Origin: Flavobacterium sp. UBA4098
Lineage (GTDB): Bacteria; Bacteroidota; Bacteroidia; Flavobacteriales; Flavobacteriaceae
Length of the DNA: 42,422 nt
Direction of reading: 5' to 3'
Assembly (NCBI GenBank): GCA_002382495.1
Contig: DFXW01000043.1
Location: forward strand, 1 to 42,422
Shown: one piece after another, positions 1 to 7,186 of the stretch
Numbering within the stretch: position 1 is the first letter of the stretch
Layout: each line of letters starts with the position of its first letter
Translations under genes and position numbers: made by a program
Notes under the pieces: generated by a model
What the model was told of the DNA's origin: nothing
What the model saw: only the letters and a program-made list of their open reading frames with translations
Database searches by the model: none

Positions 1-983
1 GCATACAATTGCATGCGCGAATCAATAGTAGTATAAATACGCAAACCGTCTTTGTAAATGTTATAATCTGAACCGTCTGGTTTTTTATTTTCTTCTACCC
101 ATTTTTTCATGTATTCTCTCAAATACTCTCTGAAATAGGTAGCGGTACCGTCTTTGTGACTTTCTAATTTGAAGTTTAATTTGATTGGTAAACGTTGTAA
201 TTGTAGTTTTTGAGCTTCGGTAATAATCTCCGCTTTTTCCATTTGCTTCAATACTACGTTACGTCTATTGGTTACCCCTTCGATATTTTTTACTGGATTG
301 TATAAACCGGAGTTTTTAAACATACCCACCAAAACAGCCGATTCGGTTATGGTTAAGTCTTTAGGCGCTTTCGAAAAATAGGTTTTGGCCGCCTAGTTCA
401 CCCCTACAGAGTTATTTCCAAAATCATACACATTGCAGTACATGGCAATGATTTCGTTTTTGGTGTATTGTCTTTCAAGGCGAATGGCAATAATCCATTC
501 TTTTGCTTTTTGGATAATACGGAACGGTAAAAACTTTGAACCTTCTCCGTGAAATAATTGTTTTGCTAATTGTTGAGTTAACGTACTGGCTCCTCCCGAA
601 GTCCCAAAACTCAATATAGCTCTTAACGTTCCTCTTCCGTCAATTCCCGAGTGATCGTAAAATCGAGCATCTTCGGTTGCTACTAAGGCTTGAACTAAAT
701 TTTTAGGCAAGTCGGAATACTTTAATTGGGAACGGTTTTTTTCAAAATATTTTCCAATTACGACTCCGTCAGCAGAAATGATTTCGGTAGCTAAATTAGA
801 ATCTGGATTTTCTAAGTCTTCAAATGATGGCATAGAGCCCAAAAGCCCCCAAGAAGCAAATAGGAAAAATAAGGCAATGCCTCCTAAACCATAAAAGAAA
901 TATTTCCAGAATAATTTGGAATAATATTGAATGTCTTTTTCAGAATCTGGTACCTGATTTTTTTTTCTATTGATAATCGCCAT
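1..983 (-). pseudogene. mrcA: Class A penicillin-binding protein (PBP1A), interrupted by an in-frame TAG; 3' part outside window
   Basis: Bifunctional peptidoglycan synthase of the inner membrane; the part seen is the GT51 glycosyltransferase half. I chose the ATG at 983 (MAIINRKKN) because it lies 7 bases after the gldH stop; an ATG at 1007 would overlap gldH. After a cytoplasmic N-terminus and one membrane segment come the GT51 signatures EDARFYDHSGID and GGASTLTQQLAKQLF. After GNNSVGVN the frame meets TAG at 395-393, then continues open with no other stop to the window edge as AAKTYFSKAPKDLT, NPVKNIEGVTNRRNVVL and the start of the linker to the transpeptidase domain (YTTIDSRMQ). Relatives normally read GVNSAAKTYF here, so one base change (TCG to TAG) explains the stop. 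It could be a true nonsense mutation, a sequencing error or strain variation. Last gene of the ricT-gldH-mrcA operon. Confidence 0.85.
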
Positions 984-990
984 ACTGTTT

Positions 991-1470
991 TTATTCTTTA
1001 TTTTCAATTCTAAAACCTACGTCTGTAATTCCTTCAAGTTCCTCCACACCAGGCACTTTTCCTGTTTCGCGAACGGCTTGTTTGATGTATACTTTGTATT
1101 TTCCTCTAAATTTCACTTTCTCTTTGTAGAATAATTTACTCTCTTTGATATCAGTAAATCCTTCTCCCAATAATGTACCGTCTGGATTGGCCATTTGGTA
1201 TTCTAAAGTATCTACTTTGGTAAATCCATTAGGCAATTCTAAAGCAACAATTAAGAACAAATTATTGAACGGATAGTTGTCATTACTTCTCAAATTGACA
1301 AACAAATCATAGCGTTTAGTCGAATCCAATTCGGGTAACTCAAAAGTAACCGTGCTGTCCTTGTGCCAAGCACTACCAACCGAATGGTATTCGTCAAATA
1401 CTCTTTTTTTATCACATGAAAAAAAGAGAATTCCCATTAAAAGAAAAACAAGACTATTTTTTATCCTCAT
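991..1470 (-). CDS. gldH: Gliding motility lipoprotein GldH
   Basis: A 159-residue lipoprotein with signal MRIKNSLVFLLMGILFFSC, whose lipobox ends at Cys19. The rest is a beta-rich exported domain (residues about 25-155) matching the GldH family, which is required for Flavobacterium gliding and type IX secretion-linked motility. The start is fixed by the signal peptide. Its first 17 bases overlap the end of the ricT-like gene, which suggests translational coupling, and the penicillin-binding protein gene follows 7 bases after its stop. The recognition rests on remembered family sequence and on this gene order, which is known from other flavobacteria. I see no defect in it. Confidence 0.85.
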   Translation of the reverse strand: MRIKNSLVFLLMGILFFSCDKKRVFDEYHSVGSAWHKDSTVTFELPELDSTKRYDLFVNLRSNDNYPFNNLFLIVALELPNGFTKVDTLEYQMANPDGTLLGEGFTDIKESKLFYKEKVKFRGKYKVYIKQAVRETGKVPGVEELEGITDVGFRIENKE

Positions 1471-2752
1471 TTTTAGTAATAATTATCGGTTTTCTCGGCT
1501 CTCCACTTTTTTGATTTGGATTCGGGCGCTTGTTATTGTTCGGCCTGTTGTTATTATTTCCCGATGGTTTATTATTGTTGTTTGGATTGGCAGGTCTATT
1601 GTTTCCTGGATTTCCTTCAACACCTTGTCTCGGTTTTTTGTTCGGTCTTTTCTTTTTCTTAGGTTGGTCAAAACGAGTTAAACTCTCTTGTCCCATCGCA
1701 TTGTTGAAGTTCTTTTCTTGTTCGTCAACGGTTTCAATAGCAAAATCTTCTAAAGAAGAAACTTTGTTTTTCAATTTGTTTTCGGCAACAATTTCTTTAA
1801 CCTGTTCAATATTTAATACATGCCAATTGGCAAAATTATTGGTATAAGCAAACCACATTAAGCCTTTGAAAATATCTTGTTTTTGACAAATAGCATCTCC
1901 TTTTTCAGTCACTAATTTGGTGTCAAAATCAGGAAAACCTTTCAAGGCGTCCATGTAGGTATCTAACTCATAGTTCAAACAACATTTCAATTTTCCACAC
2001 TGACCTGCTAATTTTTGTGGATTCAAAGACAGCTGTTGGTAACGAGCTGCTGAGGTATTGACACTTCTAAAATCAGTCAACCAAGTAGAACAGCACAACT
2101 CTCTTCCACAAGATCCAATTCCTCCTAAACGAGAGGCTTCTTGACGGAAACCTACTTGTTTCATTTCGATTCTGGTGTTGAATTCTTTAGCGAAATCTTT
2201 AATTAACAGACGGAAATCGACTCTGTCATTGGCAGTGTAATAAAAAGTAGCTTTGGAACCGTCCCCTTGAAATTCAATATCCGAAATTTTCATTTCTAAT
2301 TTTTGTTGAATCGCTAGTTCGCGCGCGCGCACTTTCATGGGCTCTTCTCGATCTCTAGCAGCTGACCAAATATCAATATCTTTTTGAGATGCTTTTCGGT
2401 ATATTTTCAGAATTTCGGGACTTTCAGGATTCACTCCTTTTTTCTTCATTTGTACTTTAACTAATTCGCCAGTTAAAGTAACAATTCCGATATCATGTCC
2501 TGGAGAAGCTAGGGTAGCTACTATGTCTCCAATGCTTAAGGTGAGTTTCTCCGTATTGCGATAAAATTCTTTTCTTCCATTTTTAAAACGGACTTCCACA
2601 CAGTCAAAAGGAGCTTCGCCATTAGGCGCACTCATATTCGAAAGCCAGTCAAAAACCGTTAATTTGTTGCAGCTATCGGTGCCGCAAGTCCCATTATTTT
2701 TACAACCCTTTGGTGCACCACCATCTGAAGTTGAACAACTTGTACATGCCAT
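1454..2752 (-). CDS. ricT: PSP1-domain regulatory iron-sulfur subunit, RicT-like (YaaT family)
   Basis: A 432-residue cytosolic protein. The N-terminus is Cys-rich (MACTSCSTSDGG, then CKNNGTCGTDSC). The PSP1 core spans about residues 35-310 and contains the GSCGRELCCSTWL and CGKLKCCLNYELD motifs typical of the family. In Bacillus the relative RicT joins RicA and RicF in an iron-sulfur complex that affects RNase Y activity; the role in flavobacteria is not established. Residues about 360-432 are a low-complexity tail rich in Asn, Pro, Gly and Lys, beyond the usual end of the family core and probably disordered. The gene opens the operon with gldH and mrcA, and a -7-like TATCTTTA lies about 57 bases upstream (2816-2809). 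Function by family; the gene symbol is tentative. Confidence 0.8.
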   Translation of the reverse strand: MACTSCSTSDGGAPKGCKNNGTCGTDSCNKLTVFDWLSNMSAPNGEAPFDCVEVRFKNGRKEFYRNTEKLTLSIGDIVATLASPGHDIGIVTLTGELVKVQMKKKGVNPESPEILKIYRKASQKDIDIWSAARDREEPMKVRARELAIQQKLEMKISDIEFQGDGSKATFYYTANDRVDFRLLIKDFAKEFNTRIEMKQVGFRQEASRLGGIGSCGRELCCSTWLTDFRSVNTSAARYQQLSLNPQKLAGQCGKLKCCLNYELDTYMDALKGFPDFDTKLVTEKGDAICQKQDIFKGLMWFAYTNNFANWHVLNIEQVKEIVAENKLKNKVSSLEDFAIETVDEQEKNFNNAMGQESLTRFDQPKKKKRPNKKPRQGVEGNPGNNRPANPNNNNKPSGNNNNRPNNNKRPNPNQKSGEPRKPIIITKNEDKK

Positions 2753-2859
2753 AATTTATATGTAGTGTTGCAATGAATGCAACTTAAGTTCTTAAAACGA
2801 ATAAGGTGTAAAGATAGTATTTTTTAGTTTTAAGTTTATAGGGTTTTTGTGAAAGAAAA

Positions 2860-2887
2860 AATCCCATTTCAGTTACGAAATGGGATT
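2860..2887 (-). terminator. Terminator after trhO
   Basis: Perfect 11-bp inverted repeat (AATCCCATTTC / GAAATGGGATT, loop of 6) just past the trhO stop. Read on the minus strand the second arm runs into TTTTTTC, the usual form of an intrinsic terminator. It separates trhO from the ricT operon. Confidence 0.8.
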
Positions 2888-2911
2888 CAATTTTTTGCTG
2901 TTTTACAGCTG

Positions 2912-4273
2912 TTAATTTTGCAATTTGAGATACAATTTATCAGACAATCGCACTCTAAAAGGCACTTCAAAAGTTACTTTATCACCTTTTTTAGCAGTTG
3001 AATTTTCGGTTCCATTGACTAACATTTTATCAAGAACGATTTCTTGATTTCCGGTTGTTGGTCCAGAAACAATTAAAGTATCTCCAGTTGTAAACTCATT
3101 ATTTTCTATTGCGAAAAGTCCCACTTGTGCTTTGACAAAGTAATGTTCTACTTTGCCTAAAAGCATTTTTTTCACTTTAATTTTTTGACGAATATCATTT
3201 GATTTTGAGGCTGTTGCCAAAGCCGTATCAGACAATTCTCCAGAATGTTTGAATTTTAAATTCTCTGATTTTCCTTTACGGAATACTTTGTTGCCCACCT
3301 GTTTCCCGCGACGTAGTTTTATTTGTTCGTCCACAGGAAGATGAATCGTTTCTTGACATTCGGTTGAACAACAATTTTCCATAGCGGCTTTACATTCGTC
3401 ACATTGAATGAATAATAAATGGCAGCCATCATTGGAACAATTAGTGTGATTGTCGCATGGTTTTCCACATTGGTGGCATTGTGAAACAATATCGTCTGTA
3501 ATTCTTTCGCCCAATCGATGGTCAAAAACAAAGTTTTTCCCAATGAATTTACTTTCTAAATTTTCTTCCTGGATTTGTTTGGCATAGTTGATAATACCGC
3601 CTTCCAATTGGAATACCTTTTTAAAACCTTGATGTTTAAAATAAGCCGATGCTTTTTCGCAACGAATCCCTCCGGTGCAATACATCACCAAGTTTTTATC
3701 TTCTTTATAATCTTGCAATTGCTCATTGATGATAGGCAAACTTTCTCTAAAAGTCTCTACATCTGGTGTGATGGCACCTTTGAAATGTCCAATTTCACTT
3801 TCGTAATGATTTCTAAAATCGACTACAATCGTATTGGGATCGTCTAAAATCTGATTGAATTCCTTTGCTTTTAAGTGTACGCCAATATTGGTTACATCAA
3901 AGGTTTCGTCATTCAAACCGTCGGCCACAATTTTGTCGCGCACTTTTACAGTTAATTTCAAAAACGAATGATCATCGTGTTCTACCGCTACATTCAAACG
4001 AATGCCGCGCATAAAAGGATAGACTTCTAAAGTCTCGCGAAAAGCTTCAAAATTTTCGGCTGGAACACTCATTTGTGCGTTGATACCTTCTTTGGCTACA
4101 TAAGTTCGGCCAAGGGCGTCAAGGGCATTCCAAGCAACGAATAAATCGTCTCTAAATTTTTTAGGGTCTTCAATTTTGGTATACGCATAGAAAGACAAAG
4201 TAAGTCTTTGTTTGCCGGCTTGATCAATTAGCTCGGCTCTTTCTTCTGCGCTTAAGGTGTTGTACAGTTGCAT
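2912..4273 (-). CDS. trhO: tRNA uridine-34 hydroxylase TrhO (rhodanese family) with added U32-peptidase-type C-terminal domain
   Basis: TrhO (YceA/UPF0176) uses O2 to make 5-hydroxyuridine at the wobble position 34 of certain tRNAs. An acylphosphatase-like N-terminal domain spans about residues 20-125. The rhodanese domain (about 140-245) carries the active-site Cys199 in CTGGIRCE. A Cys-rich zinc-binding segment (about 266-306) has repeated CxxC pairs. Usual family members stop near residue 320-350; this one has 453 residues. The extra segment 365-453 (KMLLGKVEHYF, NEFTTGDTLIVSGP, near-terminal VPFRVRLSDKLYLK) resembles the beta-barrel that ends U32-family proteins such as TrhP (YegQ), the other, prephenate-dependent route to the same modification. 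Monocistronic by layout: own promoter upstream, terminator downstream. The TrhO call is firm; the C-terminal domain match is from memory. Confidence 0.88.
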   Translation of the reverse strand: MQLYNTLSAEERAELIDQAGKQRLTLSFYAYTKIEDPKKFRDDLFVAWNALDALGRTYVAKEGINAQMSVPAENFEAFRETLEVYPFMRGIRLNVAVEHDDHSFLKLTVKVRDKIVADGLNDETFDVTNIGVHLKAKEFNQILDDPNTIVVDFRNHYESEIGHFKGAITPDVETFRESLPIINEQLQDYKEDKNLVMYCTGGIRCEKASAYFKHQGFKKVFQLEGGIINYAKQIQEENLESKFIGKNFVFDHRLGERITDDIVSQCHQCGKPCDNHTNCSNDGCHLLFIQCDECKAAMENCCSTECQETIHLPVDEQIKLRRGKQVGNKVFRKGKSENLKFKHSGELSDTALATASKSNDIRQKIKVKKMLLGKVEHYFVKAQVGLFAIENNEFTTGDTLIVSGPTTGNQEIVLDKMLVNGTENSTAKKGDKVTFEVPFRVRLSDKLYLKLQN

Positions 4274-4330
4274 GCTATAAACGTTTAAGTGAGAAATATG
4301 TTGCCAACTCTAAATGGAAGAGTTGCGGTG

Positions 4331-4338
4331 CAAAGATA
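4331..4338 (-). promoter_or_regulatory. trhO promoter -7 box
   Basis: Minus-strand TATCTTTG, a perfect Bacteroidota TAnnTTTG -7 element, 57 bases before the trhO ATG. A weak upstream element ATTG (4364-4361) lies 22 bases away. Confidence 0.6.
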
Positions 4339-4376
4339 ATTTGAAAATTTGATAATGTGCCAATTTGAAAATAAAA

Positions 4377-4440
4377 AAACCATTAAGGTATTAAGCTCTC
4401 TTAAGTTTTACCTTAAATTTTCTTAATTTCTTAATGGTTT
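4377..4440. terminator. Compound AT-rich hairpin between trhO and bacilliredoxin genes
   Basis: Outer inverted repeat AAACCATTAAG (4377-4387) and CTTAATGGTTT (4430-4440), with inner pairs AAGGTA/TACCTT (4385-4390 with 4409-4414) and TTAAG/CTTAA (4391-4395 with 4400-4404). The structure is flanked by A-runs on the left and right, so it could stop transcription in either direction. It sits upstream of trhO and after the end of the bacilliredoxin gene (minus), whose transcript it most likely terminates. Confidence 0.6.
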
Positions 4441-4452
4441 AAAAAAGCTTTT

Positions 4453-4474
4453 GTGACTTAGCGTCTTTGTGCCA
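4453..4474 (+). repeat. Short CTTAGCGTCTTTGTG-type repeat copy 1
   Basis: The sequence GTGACTTAGCGTCTTTGTGCCA just before the end of the bacilliredoxin gene resembles the sequence at 23504-23530. Both share the core CTTAGCG(T/C)CTTT. Short phrases of this kind are scattered between genes in flavobacterial genomes as I remember them. Confidence 0.4.
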
Positions 4475-4477
4475 AGT

Positions 4478-4888
4478 CTAACAAAACTCAGCGTAAGCGT
4501 CTTGTAAGTTTTCAGCAATTAATTCGGCTGGGCGACCTTCAATATGGTGACGCTCTAACATATGAACTAATTCACCATCTTTGAATAGAGCCATACTTGG
4601 CGAAGAAGGAGGAAAAGGGAACATGTGTTGACGCGCTGCATCAACTGCTTCTTTGTCCACTCCTGCAAAAACCGTAATCAAATGATCTGGTTTTTTAGCA
4701 CCTTCTAAACTCATTTTTGCTCCTGGGCGTGCGTTTCTTGCAGCACAACCACAAACAGAATTCACCACTACTAAAGTAGTTCCTGCTCCTTTGATAGCAT
4801 TTTCAACAGCCTCAGCAGTATTTAAATCTTGAAAACCAGCGTCCACTAATTCGGCTTTCATTGGTCTTACCATTTCTTCTGGATACAT
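4478..4888 (-). CDS. BrxA/BrxB family bacilliredoxin
   Basis: A 136-residue thioredoxin-fold protein. The CGC motif lies at residues 46-48 (NSVCGCAARNARPG), which is the signature of the YphP/YqiW bacilliredoxins that remove bacillithiol from mixed disulfides. The FPPSSPSMALF segment carries the conserved cis-Pro region, and the protein ends in EFC, a third Cys at the C-terminus. Length is close to the family norm. The ATG at 4888 begins MYPEEMVRPMKAEL, the usual start. Probably monocistronic: a -7-like TATCTTTG lies upstream and a hairpin downstream. It implies bacillithiol use by the host, as known for some Bacteroidota; no bacillithiol biosynthesis gene is in the window. Confidence 0.88.
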   Translation of the reverse strand: MYPEEMVRPMKAELVDAGFQDLNTAEAVENAIKGAGTTLVVVNSVCGCAARNARPGAKMSLEGAKKPDHLITVFAGVDKEAVDAARQHMFPFPPSSPSMALFKDGELVHMLERHHIEGRPAELIAENLQDAYAEFC

Positions 4889-4941
4889 AATTTGTTATAT
4901 TAAATTAATGATATTCGGTATTTGATTATTAAAATCTGTGG

Positions 4942-4949
4942 CAAAGATA
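4942..4949 (-). promoter_or_regulatory. Bacilliredoxin gene -7 box
   Basis: Minus-strand TATCTTTG matches TAnnTTTG, 53 bases before the ATG. The nearest TTTG further upstream (4980-4977) is 27 bases away, longer than usual, so the -33 part is uncertain. Confidence 0.5.
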
Positions 4950-5012
4950 AATAGAAATCTGCTCTTAAATAGGAATCAAATCATAAAGATTTGTTATCGT
5001 TGGATAGTTATT

Positions 5013-6158
5013 TTACAATCGAAATAGGCGTCCTATTAAAGCTTGGATAAATATGCTTTTGGGACATTTCCATATCACTTGCAAATCTTCCCAAAACGAA
5101 GTTTCTTCATCTAAAAATTTTAGGATCAGTGGCGCATTTCCCTTTTCGAAAAGGGCAGAGAAAATAGCCGATCCTGTTTCGTTTTTTTGATCTAAAATAT
5201 CCAAAAGCAAGAGATCGTACCACCAGAATTTAGTCTTGGAATGAAACATTCTGCCATCGGTATGTGTTTCCATAAACGAAACCAATTCACTTGATTTCTT
5301 GTTGGCATTTTTAAAAGTAAATCCCGTACTGGCTTTGGTCCAACCGCCGGCAGTCCCAATATTAATTACATTTTTGGTATTGTGTTTCCAAAAAGGATAA
5401 GATGTCATGGGAATAGTACCCATTTCCTTTTCGACAATCGTGTAGTGAGTGATTCCTAATTGTTGAAGATACTTTTCAATTTCTGCTTCGTATTCATCCT
5501 TTGAAAGCAACTCTTTTGAAAACAAAGTGTATTCCAACAAGGCTTCGGTTGGCGATGTTGGCAAAATATACATAAAACGAGTGTTCCCTTTTTGTTCCAC
5601 CGAAAAATCCATAAAAGTAGCTAGTTCCGGATTGAAAACAGGCGTTTCGGTTTTAATAAACCAGCCTACAAAATGCTGTTGTAATAATGGATATTTAGTC
5701 TGATTGGTAGCTAAAGAAGGATTGTAAATCGAATTGAAAAGTGTAGTACACGAAAAGCTTTGACTTTCGGTTTTCACCAAAACAATGCTGTCTGATTCTT
5801 CAATATCAAGTACTTTTTCTTGAACAAAATCAATATTTTTTTGTTTTGCAATTAAATTCAACACCTGATTGTAAAAATCCAATCCTTGAATTTTGTTGTA
5901 GTGATAGGGATGTAGGTCTAAATTTTTAGTAAAATCACCATTAGCAAACACCACCGAATCCCATTTTTTTGATATTGAATTTTCCCAAACGGTTTCTTTT
6001 TGGTCCCAAAAACACCAAGTTCGATCATTGGTTTGTTTGGCATTTACATCTAAAAGTAAAATGCGTTTGGTTTGAAATTTTTTAGATAATACCATTTTAT
6101 ACACCGTCATCAAAGCGGATAAGCCTGCGCCTGCAAAAATGTAGTCGTATTGTTTCAT
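5013..6158 (-). CDS. crtY: Lycopene beta-cyclase CrtY
   Basis: CrtY-type flavoprotein that closes the beta-ionone rings of lycopene to give beta-carotene, the precursor of zeaxanthin in yellow flavobacteria. I chose the ATG at 6158, giving 381 residues that begin MKQYDYIFAGAGLSALM, with the FAD-binding GxGxxxx loop right at the start. An open extension to 6251 would overlap the divergent ZIP gene. Further marks are NDRTWCFWD (the cyclase DRxWCFWD motif, residues about 44-52) and INIGTAGGWTKASTGFTF (about 260-277). The rest of a crt cluster (crtB, crtI, crtZ) is not beside it, so carotenoid genes are dispersed in this genome or lie elsewhere. I cannot see a shared operon. Confidence 0.88.
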   Translation of the reverse strand: MKQYDYIFAGAGLSALMTVYKMVLSKKFQTKRILLLDVNAKQTNDRTWCFWDQKETVWENSISKKWDSVVFANGDFTKNLDLHPYHYNKIQGLDFYNQVLNLIAKQKNIDFVQEKVLDIEESDSIVLVKTESQSFSCTTLFNSIYNPSLATNQTKYPLLQQHFVGWFIKTETPVFNPELATFMDFSVEQKGNTRFMYILPTSPTEALLEYTLFSKELLSKDEYEAEIEKYLQQLGITHYTIVEKEMGTIPMTSYPFWKHNTKNVINIGTAGGWTKASTGFTFKNANKKSSELVSFMETHTDGRMFHSKTKFWWYDLLLLDILDQKNETGSAIFSALFEKGNAPLILKFLDEETSFWEDLQVIWKCPKSIFIQALIGRLFRL

Positions 6159-6198
6159 GTTTAAAAATTCAATAAACACCAAAAATAAGAGTATTCCA

Positions 6199-6228
6199 AT
6201 TGAAAAAATGATAAATGTAGTAGATTTG
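6199..6228 (+). promoter_or_regulatory. Promoter of the ZIP transporter gene
   Basis: ATTG (6199-6202), 18 bases, then TAGATTTG (6221-6228), a full match to the -7 consensus. The ATG at 6243 is only 14 bases downstream, so the leader is very short. Confidence 0.6.
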
Positions 6229-6242
6229 CAAAAAAAATAATT

Positions 6243-7061
6243 ATGTTTCAAACTGTAATTGATTATTTCGAGAGCATTGATCCGGTATTAGCGGCTTTGT
6301 ATGCAACACTTTTCACTTGGTTTTTAACGGCCTTAGGCGCTTCTTTTGTTTTCTTTTTTAAAACCATGAACCGAGTGGTATTAGATGGAATGCTCGGGTT
6401 TACAGGCGGTGTTATGGTGGCGGCTAGTTTTTGGAGTTTGTTGGCACCTGCCATTGAAATGACTGCTGGTGAAGGATTTATTAAAGTGATTCCTGCTTCG
6501 GTTGGATTTTTTCTAGGTGCTTTGTTTATTTTTGGATTGGATAAAGTATTGCCCCATTTACATATTAATTTTCAAGAATCAGAAGGGGTGAAATCGCCTT
6601 GGCAACGAACTACATTGTTGGTTTTAGCCATTACTTTACACAATATTCCCGAAGGTTTAGCAGTAGGTGTTTTGTTTGGAGGTGTAGCTGCCGGAATTCC
6701 GGAAGCCTCAATTGCTGGTGCTTTGACCTTAGCTATCGGAATTGGAATTCAAAATTTTCCAGAAGGAATTGCCGTTTCAATGCCGTTACGCCGAATGGGA
6801 ATGAGCAGAAGAAAAAGTTTTATGTATGGCCAAGCTTCGGCATTAGTAGAACCAGTTGCGGGAGTTTTAGGGGCTGTAGCAGTTACTTTTTTCACGCCGT
6901 TGCTGCCTTACGCTTTAGCATTTGCCGCAGGCGCAATGATATTTGTAGTAGTAGAAGAAGTGATTCCAGAAACACAACAAGACAACAACACCGATATTGC
7001 CACACTCGGATTTATTGGAGGTTTTATTGTAATGATGATGTTGGACGTGGCTTTAGGTTAA
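6243..7061 (+). CDS. ZIP family metal transporter
   Basis: A 272-residue inner-membrane divalent-cation importer of the ZIP/ZupT class, with about eight hydrophobic segments. The paired metal-site motifs are visible: LHNIPEGLAVGV (residues about 131-142, fourth helix) and GIQNFPEGIAVSMPL (about 167-181, fifth helix), both with the HN/QN-x-PEG core, and a late Glu pair VVVEEVIPE. Zinc is the usual substrate; iron or manganese is possible and cannot be told from sequence. It converges on the feo operon with stop codons overlapping in a shared TTAA, so the two transcripts must overlap. The start is supported by a well-placed promoter. Confidence 0.85.
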   Translation: MFQTVIDYFESIDPVLAALYATLFTWFLTALGASFVFFFKTMNRVVLDGMLGFTGGVMVAASFWSLLAPAIEMTAGEGFIKVIPASVGFFLGALFIFGLDKVLPHLHINFQESEGVKSPWQRTTLLVLAITLHNIPEGLAVGVLFGGVAAGIPEASIAGALTLAIGIGIQNFPEGIAVSMPLRRMGMSRRKSFMYGQASALVEPVAGVLGAVAVTFFTPLLPYALAFAAGAMIFVVVEEVIPETQQDNNTDIATLGFIGGFIVMMMLDVALG

Positions 7062-7180
7062 GCGCAACCACAATCGCCATTACCACAATTTTTATCTGAT
7101 TTTTTCTTCCAAAAATACTTTCGAATCAAAAAATAAAGGGCTAGAATTAGTATTCCAAAAGCTAGAATTTCTTGAATCAT
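7058..7180 (-). CDS. FeoB-associated Cys-rich membrane protein (40 aa)
   Basis: A small gene read directly from the minus strand: MIQEILAFGILILALYFLIR, then a basic stretch KYFWKKK and a Cys-rich tail NCGNGDCGCA. One membrane helix (residues about 3-20) followed by a cytosolic CG-rich end is the layout of the FeoB-associated Cys-rich membrane protein family. It begins 6 bases after the feoB stop and so is the third gene of feoA-feoB-small protein. Its role in ferrous iron uptake is unknown; the Cys residues may bind iron or act in quality control of FeoB. Its stop overlaps that of the convergent ZIP gene in TTAA (7058-7061). Too short for many gene finders. Confidence 0.85.
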   Translation of the reverse strand: MIQEILAFGILILALYFLIRKYFWKKKSDKNCGNGDCGCA

Positions 7181-7186
7181 AATCCG

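Noticed and set aside
393..395. Stop-codon readthrough or special amino acid at the PBP1A TAG
   Set aside because: No selenocysteine (that would need TGA) or pyrrolysine signs; the family has Ser here, so a plain nonsense change or an error is simpler.
1530..1847. Open frame on the plus strand opposite the ricT-like tail
   Set aside because: Its Leu/Phe/Pro-rich product is the mirror of the low-complexity Asn/Pro/Lys tail; no start context or family.
6159..6251. N-terminal extension of CrtY with a membrane-like helix
   Set aside because: It would overlap the divergent ZIP start and precede the conserved FAD-binding start; the region is promoter DNA.
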